A stretch of DNA of 64,000 nucleotides from Kitasatospora aureofaciens (GCF_001188955.3 NZ_JPRF03000036.1:1-64000); one strand, 5' to 3'. Counted from the first letter of the stretch, positions 43,880 to 53,398 are shown. Made by a program: numbers and translations. Notes: generated by a model not told the origin, from the letters alone.

Positions 43880-44111
43880 TGCGCTCCCTCGTTCGTCTCG
43901 ACGTCCTCACCTGAGGCGTCGTACCGACGGACGCCCGGGCTGCCGCATCCGCGACCCTGGGGCCGGTCTCCGGACCCACGTACTAGGACTGACCCGGGGG
44001 TCAAACGGTTGCCGCGTGCGGTTCCGTTCCCGGCGGGTCATGGTGTTGACCTATCGTACGGATCACCCAGCGGTACACCGAGCACCCCCCGACCGAGCGA
44101 GCCGTGGCCTG

Positions 44112-45248
44112 ATGCACAGAACCTTGATCGTCACCAATGACTTCCCGCCCCGCCCGGGAGGCATCCAGGCCTTCGTGCACAACATGGCCGTCCGTCAGCC
44201 CGCCGGGAGCGTCGTGGTGTACGCCTCGACCTGGCGGGACGGCACCGAGGTGCGGCGCTTCGACGCCGAGCAGCCGTTCCCGGTGATCCGGGACCGTACG
44301 AAGGTGATGGTTCCCACACCTCGGGTCACCCGCAGGGCCGCCGAGATCCTGCGGGCGGAGAAGTGCGAATCGGTCTGGTTCGGCGCCGCCGCCCCGCTCG
44401 GTCTGATGGCGCCCGCGCTGCGCCGGGCCGGGGCCGGGCGGCTGCTCGGCATGACGCACGGGCACGAGGCCGCCTGGGCCCAGCTGCCGGGCTCCAGGCA
44501 GCTGCTGCGCAGGATCGGCGCGGGCACCGACGTGCTGACGTACCTGGGCGAGTACACCCGCTCCCGGATCGCCGCCGCGGTCGGGCCGCGGGCCGCGGGC
44601 CGGATGGTGCAGCTGCCGCCGGGCGTGGACGAGTCGACCTTCCACCCGGCTTCGGGGGGCGCCGAGGTGCGGCGGCGGCTGGGGCTGGCGGACCGGCCGG
44701 TGGTGGTCTGCGTCTCCCGGCTGGTGCCGCGCAAGGGTCAGGACACCCTGATCGAGGCGATGCCGCAGATCCTGGCGGACGTGCCGGACGCGGTGCTGCT
44801 GATCGTCGGCGGCGGACCGTACCGGGCGGACCTGGAGAAGCTGGCGGACGCCAGGGGCGTCCGGGCCTCGGTGCGGTTCACCGGCTCGGTGCCCTGGGAG
44901 GAGCTGCCCGCCCACTACGGGGCCGGGGACGTCTTCGCGATGCCCTGCCGGACCAGGCGCGGCGGGCTGGACGTGGAGGGCCTGGGGATCGTCTACCTGG
45001 AGGCCTCGGCGACCGGCCTGCCGGTGGTCGCGGGGGACTCCGGCGGGGCCCCGGACGCGGTGCTGGAGGGCGAGACCGGGTACGTGGTGCCGGGCGGCTC
45101 GGCCGAGGCGGCCGCGGAGCGGATCGTCCGGCTGCTGGGGGACGAGGAGTTGCGGCGGCGGATGGGCGAGGCCGGGCGGCGCTGGGTGGAGCGCTCCTGG
45201 CGCTGGGACCTGCTGGCCGGGCGGCTGACCTCGCTGCTGGCGGGCTGA
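44112..45248 (+). CDS. GT4 family glycosyltransferase (PimB-like)
   Basis: A 378-residue cytoplasmic GT-B enzyme. The N-terminal acceptor domain begins TLIVTNDFPPRPGGIQAFVHN; the C-terminal nucleotide-sugar domain has VSRLVPRKGQDTLIEA, GGGPYRADLEKLA and the E-x7-E motif in EGLGIVYLEASATGLPVV. It most resembles GDP-mannose-dependent PimB (phosphatidylinositol mannoside synthesis); that specificity is inferred. ATG 44112 is chosen because the fold starts there, although the RBS is weak. A very strong terminator follows. Confidence 0.88.
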   Translation: MHRTLIVTNDFPPRPGGIQAFVHNMAVRQPAGSVVVYASTWRDGTEVRRFDAEQPFPVIRDRTKVMVPTPRVTRRAAEILRAEKCESVWFGAAAPLGLMAPALRRAGAGRLLGMTHGHEAAWAQLPGSRQLLRRIGAGTDVLTYLGEYTRSRIAAAVGPRAAGRMVQLPPGVDESTFHPASGGAEVRRRLGLADRPVVVCVSRLVPRKGQDTLIEAMPQILADVPDAVLLIVGGGPYRADLEKLADARGVRASVRFTGSVPWEELPAHYGAGDVFAMPCRTRRGGLDVEGLGIVYLEASATGLPVVAGDSGGAPDAVLEGETGYVVPGGSAEAAAERIVRLLGDEELRRRMGEAGRRWVERSWRWDLLAGRLTSLLAG

Positions 45249-45251
45249 GAC

Positions 45252-45301
45252 GCGGACGGGCCCGTGCACCCCTCCCGGGAGGGGTGCACGGGCCCGTCCG
45301 C
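45252..45301. terminator. Bidirectional terminator, 25-bp perfect palindrome
   Basis: The 50-nt segment is a perfect palindrome, beginning GCGGACGGGCCCGTGCACCC and centred at 45276/45277, between convergent genes. Confidence 0.9.
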
Positions 45302-45310
45302 GCCTCAAGG

Positions 45311-47104
45311 CTACTTCCGGTAGAGCGCCTCGATCTCGGCGGCGTAGTCCTTGAGAACGACGTTGCGCTTGAGCTTGAGCGAGGGCGTCAGGTGGCCGCT
45401 CTCCTCCGAGAACTCGGTGTCCAGCAGGCGGAACTTCTTGACCGCCTCGGCGTGGGAGACGGCCGCGTTGCCGTCGTCCACCGCGGTCTGCAGGGCGGCC
45501 AGCAGGTCGGGGTCGTCGGCGAGCTCGGCGACGGTGGCGGCGGCGGGCTTGCCGTTGAGCTCCTTCCACTTCGGGAAGAAGTCCGGGTCGACGGTGATCA
45601 GGCAGGCGATGAAGGGCTTGCGGTCGCCGACCACCATGACCTCGCCGACCAGGGCGTGGGCGCGGATCCGGTCCTCGATCACGGCCGGGGCGACGTTCTT
45701 GCCGCCGGCGGTGACGATGATCTCCTTCTTGCGGCCGGTGATGGTCAGGTAGCCCTCGGAGTCCAGCGAGCCGAGGTCGCCGGTGGCCATCCAGCCGTCC
45801 TTGAGGGTGTCCGCGGTGGCCTGCGGGTTGTTCCAGTAGCCGGTGAAGACGTGCGGGCCCTTGAAGTAGACCTCGCCGTCCTCGGCGATCCGGACGGAGG
45901 CGCCGGGGACCGGCTGGCCGACCGTACCGATCTTCGGCTTGTCCCACGGGTTGAAGGCGGTGGCCGCGCAGGTCTCGGTCAGGCCGTAGCCCTCCAGCAC
46001 GGTGAAGCCGATGCCGCGGTAGAAGTGGCCGAGCCGCTCGCCGAGCGGGGCGCCGCCGGAGATCGCGTGGGTGGCCCGGCCGCCGAGGGCGGCGCGCAGC
46101 TTGCTGTAGACCAGCTTGTCGAACACCGCGTGCTTGAGCCGCAGGACCAGGCCCGCGCCGCCGGCGTCCAGCGCCCGGCTGTAGGCGATCGCGGTCTCGG
46201 CGGCCTTGTCGAAGATCTTGCCCTTGCCGTCGGCCTGGGCCTTGGCCCGGGCGGTGTTGTAGACCTTCTCGAACACTCTCGGCACGCCCAGGATCAGGCT
46301 CGGCTTGAAGGCGGCCAGCTCGGCGGTGACGTCCTTGATGTCGGAGACGTGGCCCAGCTTGATCGGCGCCATCGCCGGGGCGATCTCGGCGATCCGGCCG
46401 AGCACGTGGGCCAGCGGCAGGAAGAGCAGGACGGAGCTGTCGCCGGTGCGGAACAGCGGGGCCAGGCGCTCGACCACGTTGCCGCACTCGGCGAGGAAGT
46501 TGCCGTGGGTCAGCTGACAGCCCTTCGGGCGGCCGGTGGTGCCCGAGGTGTAGACGATCGTGGCGATGTCGTCGGGCCCGGCGATCGAGCGGCGCTCCTG
46601 CACCGTCGCGTCAGGGACGTCCCGGCCGGCCTCGGTCAGCGCGGCGAGCGCGCCGCCCTCGATCTGCCAGGTGTGCTTCAGCCCCGGCAGCCGGTCGCGG
46701 ACCTCGGCGACCACCTTGACGTGCTGGTCGGTCTCGGTCAGCACGGCGACGGCGCCCGAGTCCCCGAGGATCCACTCGACCTGCTCGGCGGAGGAGGTCT
46801 CGTACACCGGCACGGTGATCGCGCCGGCCGTCCAGATCGCGAAGTCCAGCAGCGTCCACTCGTAGCGGGTGCGGGACATGATGCCCACCCGGTCGCCGGG
46901 CCCGATGCCCGCGGCGATCAGGCCCTTCGCGGCGGCGTGCACCTCGGCGAGGAACTGGACCGAGGTCAACTCCTGCCAGCGGCCGTCCACCTTCCGGCTG
47001 AGCACCGCGACGTCCGGGTGCTCCTCGGCGTTCCGGTGCACAGGGTCGGAGAGGTTACCGCCGCTCGGTACCTGGTAGAGGGCCGGAAGGCTGAAGTCGA
47101 GCAA
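45311..47104 (-). CDS. Long-chain acyl-CoA synthetase (AMP-binding)
   Basis: A 597-residue adenylate-forming enzyme that activates fatty acids to acyl-CoA. The P-loop-like A3 motif IVYTSGTTGRPKG lies near residue 185, GYGLTETCAA near 350, and the hinge/A10 region ITGRKKEIIVTAGGKNVAP near 450. The FadD15-like layout (N-terminal SLPALYQVPSGGNL) is common in actinobacteria. A TTG start at 47104 is supported by GAGGAGCAGTC directly upstream. Chain-length preference is unknown. Confidence 0.92.
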   Translation of the reverse strand: MLDFSLPALYQVPSGGNLSDPVHRNAEEHPDVAVLSRKVDGRWQELTSVQFLAEVHAAAKGLIAAGIGPGDRVGIMSRTRYEWTLLDFAIWTAGAITVPVYETSSAEQVEWILGDSGAVAVLTETDQHVKVVAEVRDRLPGLKHTWQIEGGALAALTEAGRDVPDATVQERRSIAGPDDIATIVYTSGTTGRPKGCQLTHGNFLAECGNVVERLAPLFRTGDSSVLLFLPLAHVLGRIAEIAPAMAPIKLGHVSDIKDVTAELAAFKPSLILGVPRVFEKVYNTARAKAQADGKGKIFDKAAETAIAYSRALDAGGAGLVLRLKHAVFDKLVYSKLRAALGGRATHAISGGAPLGERLGHFYRGIGFTVLEGYGLTETCAATAFNPWDKPKIGTVGQPVPGASVRIAEDGEVYFKGPHVFTGYWNNPQATADTLKDGWMATGDLGSLDSEGYLTITGRKKEIIVTAGGKNVAPAVIEDRIRAHALVGEVMVVGDRKPFIACLITVDPDFFPKWKELNGKPAAATVAELADDPDLLAALQTAVDDGNAAVSHAEAVKKFRLLDTEFSEESGHLTPSLKLKRNVVLKDYAAEIEALYRK

Positions 47105-47428
47105 GACTGCTCCTCGTTCGCGACGCTGCGGGACGGCAGGACGTTACTGCCCGGTAGGCAGCTTCGACCAGGGGGGTCGGCCCCGGTGTTCGAAGTGTCA
47201 CACCCGGCCGGGTCGGACCAGGCCGTGACCGGGTCGTTCGACTGGCACCCTACGGCAGCCCACCGGTGACCGGCCGGTAGCGTGCCCCGCCGCCCGGCCC
47301 GCACCGTCCGCGGCCGGTGCCCGCGCGGCCGAGCCGATCGCCGGTCGCGATAGCCTGCTCCGGGCGGACCGGGTCGAGCGCGCCTCGACCGGACCGGCAG
47401 GCAGAGGGACGACACGGAGGGTCATTCC
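47105..47428. other. Divergent intergenic region before the SRPBCC gene
   Basis: About 320 bp between divergent genes, GC-rich, with no supported ORF, RNA or operator. It holds the promoters for the acyl-CoA ligase and SRPBCC genes. Confidence 0.5.
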
Positions 47429-47863
47429 ATGGCGGAGCACACCAGGTCGAGCATCACCATCGACGCGACCCCGGCCGAGGTCATGGCCGTGATCGCCGAC
47501 TTCGCCGCCTACCCGGCCTGGACCGGCGAGGTCAAGGAGATCGAGGTCCTGGAGACCGCCGAGGACGGCCGCGCCGCCGAGGTCCGACTGCTGCTGGACG
47601 CCGGCGCCATCCGCGACGAGCACACCCTCTCCTACACCTGGGACGGCGACCGCGAGGTCCGCTGGACCCTCGTCCGCAGCCAGATGCTCCGCTCGCTGGA
47701 CGGCTCCTACAGCCTCGCCCCGCTGGCCGGCGGCCGCACCGAGGTCACCTACCAGCTCGCCGTGGACGTCAAGATCCCGATGCTCGGCATGATCAAGCGC
47801 AAGGCCGAGAAGGTCATCATCGACCGCGCCCTGGACGGCCTGAAGAAGCGCGTCGAGGGCTGA
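47429..47863 (+). CDS. SRPBCC (START-like/polyketide cyclase-type) protein
   Basis: A 144-residue single-domain helix-grip protein. The characteristic start TRSSITIDATPAEVMAVIADFAAYPAWTGEVKEIEV is followed by antiparallel strands and a long C-terminal helix with Lys/Arg. These proteins bind hydrophobic ligands; none can be assigned. ATG 47429 has GGAGGG upstream. It is the first of three genes (with the ArsA-like and DUF5304 genes) transcribed toward glucokinase. Confidence 0.88.
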   Translation: MAEHTRSSITIDATPAEVMAVIADFAAYPAWTGEVKEIEVLETAEDGRAAEVRLLLDAGAIRDEHTLSYTWDGDREVRWTLVRSQMLRSLDGSYSLAPLAGGRTEVTYQLAVDVKIPMLGMIKRKAEKVIIDRALDGLKKRVEG

Positions 47864-47890
47864 CGGGAACCGAGGACGGGGGCTGACGGC

Positions 47891-49063
47891 ATGACGGCGA
47901 CGCGCACCATCCTGGTCAGCGGTGACGCGGGCGCGCCCACCGTGGCCGCCGCCACCGCCCTGCACGCCGCCCGGAGCGGCCACCGCACCTGGCTGCTGGC
48001 CGCCGACGACCCGCACCGCACCCTGGACGCCGTCCTCGGCACTCGGCTGGAACCCGAACCGCTCCGCTACGCGCAGGGCCTGACGGTCTCCCGGATCGAC
48101 GAGCAGGCCGCCTTCCGCTACGCCGTCGGCGAGCTCACCGGCCGGCTCAAGCCCGCTCTCGACCTGCTCGGCGCCGAGCAGCTCGACCCCGAGGAGCTGA
48201 CCGCCCTCCCCGGCATCGCCCGGCTGGCCCTGCTGCGCGCCCTGCCCGCCGCCGACCAGGACGTCCTGGTGGTGCTCGCCCCGCCGCCCGCCGAGCTGAT
48301 CGCCACCCTCGCCCTGCCCGAGCAACTGGCCCGCTACCTGGACCGGGTGGTCCCCGAGCAGCGGCAGGCCGCCCGTGCGCTGCGCCCGCTGCTGGCCGGG
48401 CTGGCGGGCGTCCCGATGCCCGCCGAGTGGCTGTACGAAGGCCGCACCAAGGCCGCCGCGGTGCTCGCCGAGTCCTGCGCCGCGATCAGCGGCCCGGGCA
48501 CCAGCGTGCGCCTGGTCGTGCCGGCCGACGGCCACCCGTACGGGGAACTGCGCCGCATCCGGGCCGGGCTGGCGCTGTACGGGCACCGGCCGGACGCCGT
48601 CGTCGTGCACGGCGCGCTGCCGCCGGCCGCCCTCGCCTCGCCCGACGCCTGGCTGTCCGCGCTGGCCCGCCGCCGCCAGGAGGAGCTGGACCGGCTCATC
48701 GCCGAGACCGACGCCCCGGTGCTGGTCACCGGCCTGGCCGAGGGCACCCTGGAGGCCGTCGCCGACCGCCTGTACGGGGACGGGCCCGGCCCCGAGCGGC
48801 TGGACCCGCAGCCCTGGCCGGTCGAGGACCGGCTCGCCGAGGACGGCCTGCTGGTCTGGCACCTCGACCTGCCCGGCGCCGACCGCGCCGGACTGGACCT
48901 GGTCCGCCGGGGCGACGACCTGGTGGTGGGCCTCGGCGCCCACCGCCGGGTGCTGCCGCTGCCCGCCGCGCTGCGCCGCTGCACCGTCGCCGGGGCGGGG
49001 CTGCACGAGGGCGTGCTGTCGGTGCGGTTCGCGCCCGATCCTTCGCTCTGGCCGCAGGGCTGA
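47891..49063 (+). CDS. ArsA/GET3-like protein with degenerate P-loop
   Basis: A 390-residue protein of the ArsA ATPase family. The Walker A motif expected at the start (of the type GKGGVGKTT) reads SGDAGAPTVAAA, so the Lys/Thr that bind ATP are missing. The rest is well preserved, including the helical middle and the C-terminal alpha-crystallin-like domain typical of actinobacterial members (GDDLVVGLGAHRRVLPLP). It probably no longer hydrolyses ATP; it might act as a ligand-binding or partner subunit. ATG 47891 is 27 nt after the SRPBCC stop, so an operon is likely. Confidence 0.82.
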   Translation: MTATRTILVSGDAGAPTVAAATALHAARSGHRTWLLAADDPHRTLDAVLGTRLEPEPLRYAQGLTVSRIDEQAAFRYAVGELTGRLKPALDLLGAEQLDPEELTALPGIARLALLRALPAADQDVLVVLAPPPAELIATLALPEQLARYLDRVVPEQRQAARALRPLLAGLAGVPMPAEWLYEGRTKAAAVLAESCAAISGPGTSVRLVVPADGHPYGELRRIRAGLALYGHRPDAVVVHGALPPAALASPDAWLSALARRRQEELDRLIAETDAPVLVTGLAEGTLEAVADRLYGDGPGPERLDPQPWPVEDRLAEDGLLVWHLDLPGADRAGLDLVRRGDDLVVGLGAHRRVLPLPAALRRCTVAGAGLHEGVLSVRFAPDPSLWPQG

Positions 49064-49156
49064 CGGGCTCTCCGGTCTTTTCGGGGCGTGCGGCCGGTCG
49101 GGTAGCGTCGGGCCGGAGGGCCGCGGGGTGCGGCCACGGCTGAGGAGGCGCCCGCG

Positions 49157-49570
49157 ATGACCAGCACCGACGACCGTACCGAGCCCGGCGCGGAGCAGGG
49201 GAGCGGGCCGTCCCACCCGTTCGGGCCGGAGCTGGGCCCGCTGGTCGACGAGGTGCGCCGGTTCGCCACCGTCGTCGGCGAGAAGGCGCAGGAGACCAGC
49301 GCAACCACCCTGATCGCCCTCTCCGGGCTGGCCGACCGCCTGCGCACCCAGCAGCCGGAGGTCTACTCCCACCTCGCCGCGGCCGGCTCCGGGCTGGCCG
49401 CGGCGGGCGCCGAGCTGCTGGCCGCGTACCGGGCGGCGGTGGCCGGGCACGAGCAGCGCTGGACCGCGGGGGACGGGGCGCCGGTGGAGAAGATCGACCT
49501 CGACGAGCCCGGCCGGGCGGAGGACGCCGCAGCGGCGGACGGCGCTGACGGCGAGTCCGCCAAGCAGTGA
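49157..49570 (+). CDS. DUF5304 protein
   Basis: A 137-residue acidic protein with a Pro-rich start (PSHPFGPELGPLVDEVRRFA), a helical core and a disordered Asp/Ala/Glu tail. It fits the streptomycete DUF5304 family of unknown function. ATG 49157 has GAGGAGGCGCCCGCG upstream. It lies 93 nt after the ArsA-like gene and before glucokinase, an order that I believe is conserved in streptomycetes. Confidence 0.75.
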   Translation: MTSTDDRTEPGAEQGSGPSHPFGPELGPLVDEVRRFATVVGEKAQETSATTLIALSGLADRLRTQQPEVYSHLAAAGSGLAAAGAELLAAYRAAVAGHEQRWTAGDGAPVEKIDLDEPGRAEDAAAADGADGESAKQ

Positions 49571-49762
49571 ATCCGTAACCTTCGGAGGGTGATCGCTCCG
49601 TTCTCCTACGTCACGAAGGAGGAGATTAGATAAGACTTTTGAAGCGTCACGGACCGGTTTTCCCAGAATTGTCTTCGGTTAATGTATGCGAGGCTGTGTA
49701 CGGGGGCAGGGTTGGGCGGTACCGTTCCGTCCAGCGGGAACGAGTGAATAGCTGAGGGACAC

Positions 49763-50704
49763 ATGGCTCTGACCATCGGCGTCGATGTCGGCGGGACCAA
49801 GATCGCGGCAGGCGTGGTCGACGATGCGGGTGCGATCCTGGCGCGGACCCGGGTCCCCACCCCGGCCGACCCCCAGTGGGCGGTCGACGCCATCGCGCAG
49901 GCCGTGCGCGAACTCAAGGAGCAGCACCCCGACGTCACCGCGGTCGGCGTCGGCGCCCCCGGCTTCGTCGACAGCAACCGCTCCACGGTGATCTTCGCGC
50001 CCAACATCGACTGGGAGAACGAGCCGCTGCGCGGCCGGATCGAAGAGCTCACCGGCCTGTCCACCGTGGTCGAGAACGACGCCAACTGCGCCGCCTGGGC
50101 CGAGTTCCGCTTCGGCGCGGCCGCCGACCACCAGGACATGGTGCTGATCACCGTCGGCACCGGCATCGGCGGCGGCATCGTCCTCGACGGGCGGCTGCAC
50201 CGCGGCCGATTCGGCGTGGCCGGCGAGATCGGCCACCTCAACATGGTCCCGGACGGCCTGCAGTGCGGCTGCGGCGGCAAGGGCTGCTGGGAGCAGTACG
50301 GCTCCGGGCGCGCGCTGCGCCGCTACGGCCGGGAGAGGGCCGCGGCCGACCCGGTCCGCGGCCGGCGGATGCTGGAGCTCAACGACGGCGTCGCCGAGAC
50401 CATCCGCGGCATCCACATCACCGAGGCGGCCGAGGACGGCGACCCGCTCGCCCTGGAGTGCTACGCCGAGCTGTCCGACTGGCTGGGCCGCGGCATGGCC
50501 GACCTCGCCGCGCTGTTCGACCCGGGCGTCTTCGTCCTCGGCGGTGGCGTCTCCGACTCCGGCCGACTGCTGCTCGACCCGGTCGCCAAGGCCTTCGAGC
50601 ACTACCTGACCGGCGGGGTGCACCGTCCGCGCGCCGAGGTCGTGCTCGCCTCGATGGGCTCCGCGGCCGGCATCGTCGGCGCGGCGGACCTCGCCCGCAC
50701 CTGA
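49763..50704 (+). CDS. glkA: ROK-family glucokinase
   Basis: A 313-residue kinase that phosphorylates glucose and, in Streptomyces, mediates glucose repression. It has the N-terminal ATP-phosphate loop GVDVGGTKIAAGVVDD, the sugar-binding VENDANCAAWAE, and the ROK zinc motif CGCGGKGCWE near residue 170. Length and sequence match the well-studied streptomycete GlkA. ATG 49763 follows GCTGAGGGACAC. The 190-bp upstream region is unusually AT-rich for this genome (about 49615-49690), which suggests a distinct promoter. Confidence 0.94.
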   Translation: MALTIGVDVGGTKIAAGVVDDAGAILARTRVPTPADPQWAVDAIAQAVRELKEQHPDVTAVGVGAPGFVDSNRSTVIFAPNIDWENEPLRGRIEELTGLSTVVENDANCAAWAEFRFGAAADHQDMVLITVGTGIGGGIVLDGRLHRGRFGVAGEIGHLNMVPDGLQCGCGGKGCWEQYGSGRALRRYGRERAAADPVRGRRMLELNDGVAETIRGIHITEAAEDGDPLALECYAELSDWLGRGMADLAALFDPGVFVLGGGVSDSGRLLLDPVAKAFEHYLTGGVHRPRAEVVLASMGSAAGIVGAADLART

Positions 50705-50707
50705 GTG

Positions 50708-50744
50708 TCACCTCCCCCGGTCCTGTGGCCCGGGAGAGGTGTGA
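50708..50744 (+). terminator. Terminator of glucokinase
   Basis: TCACCTCCCCCGG and CCGGGAGAGGTGTGA pair with one G-T, 4 nt after the stop. Confidence 0.65.
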
Positions 50745-50848
50745 GACCCGCCGGCGGTGGTGCGACCGGGCCCCGACCAATCCCGGACGCGCCGCCGCCG
50801 TCGCACTACGGTCCTTCCCAGTGACACCGCACAGGGGAGGACCGTGAG

Positions 50849-51598
50849 ATGACCACCGCGCCCATCGCTCCGCCGCCGGGCGGCCCGCGCCGGCTGCGCC
50901 TGCTCAGCTACAACATCCGCTCGTTGCGCGACGACCGGCGGGCGCTGGTGCGGGTGATCCGGGCCTGTGCGCCCGACCTGGTCTGCGTCCAGGAGGCGCC
51001 GCGCTACTGGCGCCCCGAGGGCCGGGCCGCCTGGTTGGCCCGGAGCACCGGGACGGTGGTGCTGTCCGGGGGCGGCCGCACCGCCGCGGGGCCGCTGCTG
51101 CTCGGCCGACCCGGCGCGGTGGAGGTGCTCGGCCGGTACGACCGGCTGCTGCCCAAGACCCGCGGCCTGCACGCGCGCGGCTTCGCCACCGCGCTGCTGC
51201 GGGTGCCCGGCGCCGCGCCGTTCACCGTCACCAGCTGCCACCTCAGCCTGGACGCCGAGGAGCGCCACGGGCAGTTCGAGCTGCTGCTCGACCAGCTCGC
51301 GATCGCCGAACAGGGCGTCGTGGCAGGGGACTTCAACGAGCACCCGGACGGGCCCGGCTGGCGGCTGCTGGCCTCCCAGATGTGGGACGGGTACCCGACG
51401 GCGCCCTGGGGCGGCGAGTTCACGTCCGTCCCCGAGAACCCCTACCAGCGGATCGACGCCGTCTTCGCCACGCCCGGGACCACCGTCCTCGGTTGCGGCG
51501 TACCGCACGGCCTGCCCGGCGTCACCGAGGCCGACCTGCGGGCCGCGACCGACCACCTGCCGGTGCTGGCGGTCGTCGAACTGCCCGAGAAGCGGTAG
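50849..51598 (+). CDS. Endonuclease/exonuclease/phosphatase family protein
   Basis: A 249-residue Mg-dependent phosphodiesterase fold. Visible active-site motifs are LLSYNIRSLR (Asn), CVQEAP (metal Glu), TSCHLSLD (His), VAGDFNEHPDGP (Asp/Asn) and the final TDHLPVLAVV (Asp-His). Substrates in this family range from DNA to lipids and cannot be assigned. ATG 50849 lies 10 nt after GGGGAGGACC. It ends 2 nt before the convergent gene. Confidence 0.88.
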   Translation: MTTAPIAPPPGGPRRLRLLSYNIRSLRDDRRALVRVIRACAPDLVCVQEAPRYWRPEGRAAWLARSTGTVVLSGGGRTAAGPLLLGRPGAVEVLGRYDRLLPKTRGLHARGFATALLRVPGAAPFTVTSCHLSLDAEERHGQFELLLDQLAIAEQGVVAGDFNEHPDGPGWRLLASQMWDGYPTAPWGGEFTSVPENPYQRIDAVFATPGTTVLGCGVPHGLPGVTEADLRAATDHLPVLAVVELPEKR

Positions 51599-51599
51599 C

Positions 51600-52436
51600 T
51601 CAGACCACCGCGCCGTGGTCCGGGTCCTCCGGTTCGTCCTCGTCGCGGTCCTTCATCCGGGCGACCAGGGTGACGAAGCCGCCGAGGAAGGCGGTGACGC
51701 CGACCCAGGCGGGCCACCCGGAGATCTCCCGCCACACCACCGCGTCGATCAGCAGCAGGGCCGGGCCGCCGAGCACCGCCAGCCAGGCGAACTTGGCGGT
51801 CACGTCGGCGGGCGGCAGCGGCGGGGGCTCCGGCGGGACGTAGTGGCCCTCGTCGGTGTCCTCGGCCAGTTCGAAGTCGCGCGGGCCCGGGCCGGCGGCC
51901 GGGAGCACGGGACGGCCGGAGCGGGAGCGGGGCTGCGGGGCGAGGTCGGAGAGGTCGTCCGGGTCGCCCTGGCCGGCCCGGGGGCCGGCGCCGTCCTTGA
52001 AGCCGCCCTTGAGCTCGTTCTGTGCCCGGAGGTTCTCGACCTCCGGCCAGTTGGGGTTGGTGAGGTCGACCGGGTCGTCGAACTGGGCGACCAGGGCGGC
52101 GAAGATCGCGTCCTGTTCGGCCTGGCTGCGCTCGGGGGCGCGGCGGCGCGGGCGCGGTTCCACGGGCGCGGCGGCGTCCGCGTCGGCGGTCTCCTCGGCC
52201 GGTACGGTCGGCGCGGTGCCGTCGGCCGCCGCACCTGCCGCGGCCGGGCCGCCCTGGACGGTGCCGTCCCCGTGGACGGTGGCGTCGCCCGGGACGGTCG
52301 GGTTCCCCGCGATGCCGGCGTCCCCCCGGTCGGTGGCGTCCGTCGGCGCTCCGTCCGTCCGCGCGCCGTCCTCGCGGGGCTTCTCGTCCCCGCTGCCCGC
52401 CGTGCTGCTCTCGTGCACTTCCGGCCCTTCAGCCAT
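51600..52436 (-). CDS. Membrane protein of unknown function with long acidic N-terminus
   Basis: A 278-residue protein. Residues 1-100 are low complexity (Asp/Gly/Ala/Thr, with short repeats such as GDATVHGDGTVQGG). Residues about 110-135 form an ordered stretch (QAEQDAIFAALVAQFDDPVDL), and two hydrophobic helices near 215-260 (LAVLGGPALLLIDAVV and VGVTAFLGGFVTLVA) are followed by a very acidic tail. I do not recognise a characterised family. ATG 52436 overlaps the 3' end of the upstream hydrolase gene by 8 nt, so the two are coupled. Confidence 0.8.
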   Translation of the reverse strand: MAEGPEVHESSTAGSGDEKPREDGARTDGAPTDATDRGDAGIAGNPTVPGDATVHGDGTVQGGPAAAGAAADGTAPTVPAEETADADAAAPVEPRPRRRAPERSQAEQDAIFAALVAQFDDPVDLTNPNWPEVENLRAQNELKGGFKDGAGPRAGQGDPDDLSDLAPQPRSRSGRPVLPAAGPGPRDFELAEDTDEGHYVPPEPPPLPPADVTAKFAWLAVLGGPALLLIDAVVWREISGWPAWVGVTAFLGGFVTLVARMKDRDEDEPEDPDHGAVV

Positions 52437-53223
52437 GGTGATCGTCGGATTCGGCCAAGTCCGCCCCCGCCGCTTGCGCGGGAGCCAGCCGTCGGATGAA
52501 GTCCTGGCTCGCCGCGAATATTTCCGCCGCGTCGTGGTCCAGCGTCGCGACGTGGAAGCTGCGTTGGCACAGCCGCTCCGTCACGTCGGTCGAGGATATC
52601 CGGGCCAGCACCAGTTCGGAGTTGGCCGGCGAGACGACGTGGTCCTGCGGGCTGTGGAAGAGCAGCACGGGCTGGGTCACCTCGGGCAGCCGCCGCTGGA
52701 CCTCCTGCCACAGCCGGCCGAGCGACCAGGCGGCGTGCAGCGGTGTCCGGTCGTAACCGAGCTCCCGGGCGCCCGGCTTGTGGATGTCGTTCGCGACTCC
52801 CGCGATGCTCGGGACGAGGTGCCGGAGCACCGGGAGCAGCACCCCCGCGGGGTTGTCGGAGCGCACCGACGGGTTGACCAGCACCAGCCCGGACACCGTC
52901 GGGCCGTGCAGCGCGGCCAGCCGCAGCGCGAGGGCGCCGCCCATCGACAGCGCGCAGACGAAGACCTGCTCGCACTCCTCGGCGAGGGCCAGCAACTCGC
53001 GCTCGACCTCCGCGTACCAGTCCTCCCACCGGGTGACCTGCATGTCCTGCCAACGGGTGCCGTGCCCCGGCAGCAACGGCAGCGAGACGGTGAACCCGGC
53101 CGCCGCCAGTTCCTCGGCCCACGGCCGCATGGACTGCGGCGACCCGGTGAAGCCGTGGCAGAGCAGCACCCCGACCGGTCCGCCCTGGTGGCGGTACGGT
53201 TCGGCACCGGGCAGCAGCGGCAT
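52429..53223 (-). CDS. Alpha/beta hydrolase (carboxylesterase/monoacylglycerol lipase type)
   Basis: A 264-residue serine hydrolase. The oxyanion loop is in LLCHGFTGSPQSM, the nucleophile Ser in CALSMGGALA near residue 95, the acid Asp in LFHSPQDHVVSP and the His in TLDHDAAEI. It is close in layout to thermophilic carboxylesterase Est30. ATG 53223 has AAGGAG upstream; the open frame continues to 53343 but without conserved sequence. It is the first gene of a two-gene unit. Confidence 0.9.
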   Translation of the reverse strand: MPLLPGAEPYRHQGGPVGVLLCHGFTGSPQSMRPWAEELAAAGFTVSLPLLPGHGTRWQDMQVTRWEDWYAEVERELLALAEECEQVFVCALSMGGALALRLAALHGPTVSGLVLVNPSVRSDNPAGVLLPVLRHLVPSIAGVANDIHKPGARELGYDRTPLHAAWSLGRLWQEVQRRLPEVTQPVLLFHSPQDHVVSPANSELVLARISSTDVTERLCQRSFHVATLDHDAAEIFAASQDFIRRLAPAQAAGADLAESDDHHG

Positions 53224-53398
53224 GGCGGACTCCTTCGCGGGCGGGTGGCGCTGGGGGAGGGACGCTGGGAGGGGAGCTGCAGGAATCCGCATCGTCCCAC
53301 GCCTCGAGCCGGGACGTACACCCCCTACGGCGGGCCCGGGCACAGTCGACGGCCTCGGGGCATTAGGATCGACCGGTCCGCATAACAGGAGGCCCGGG

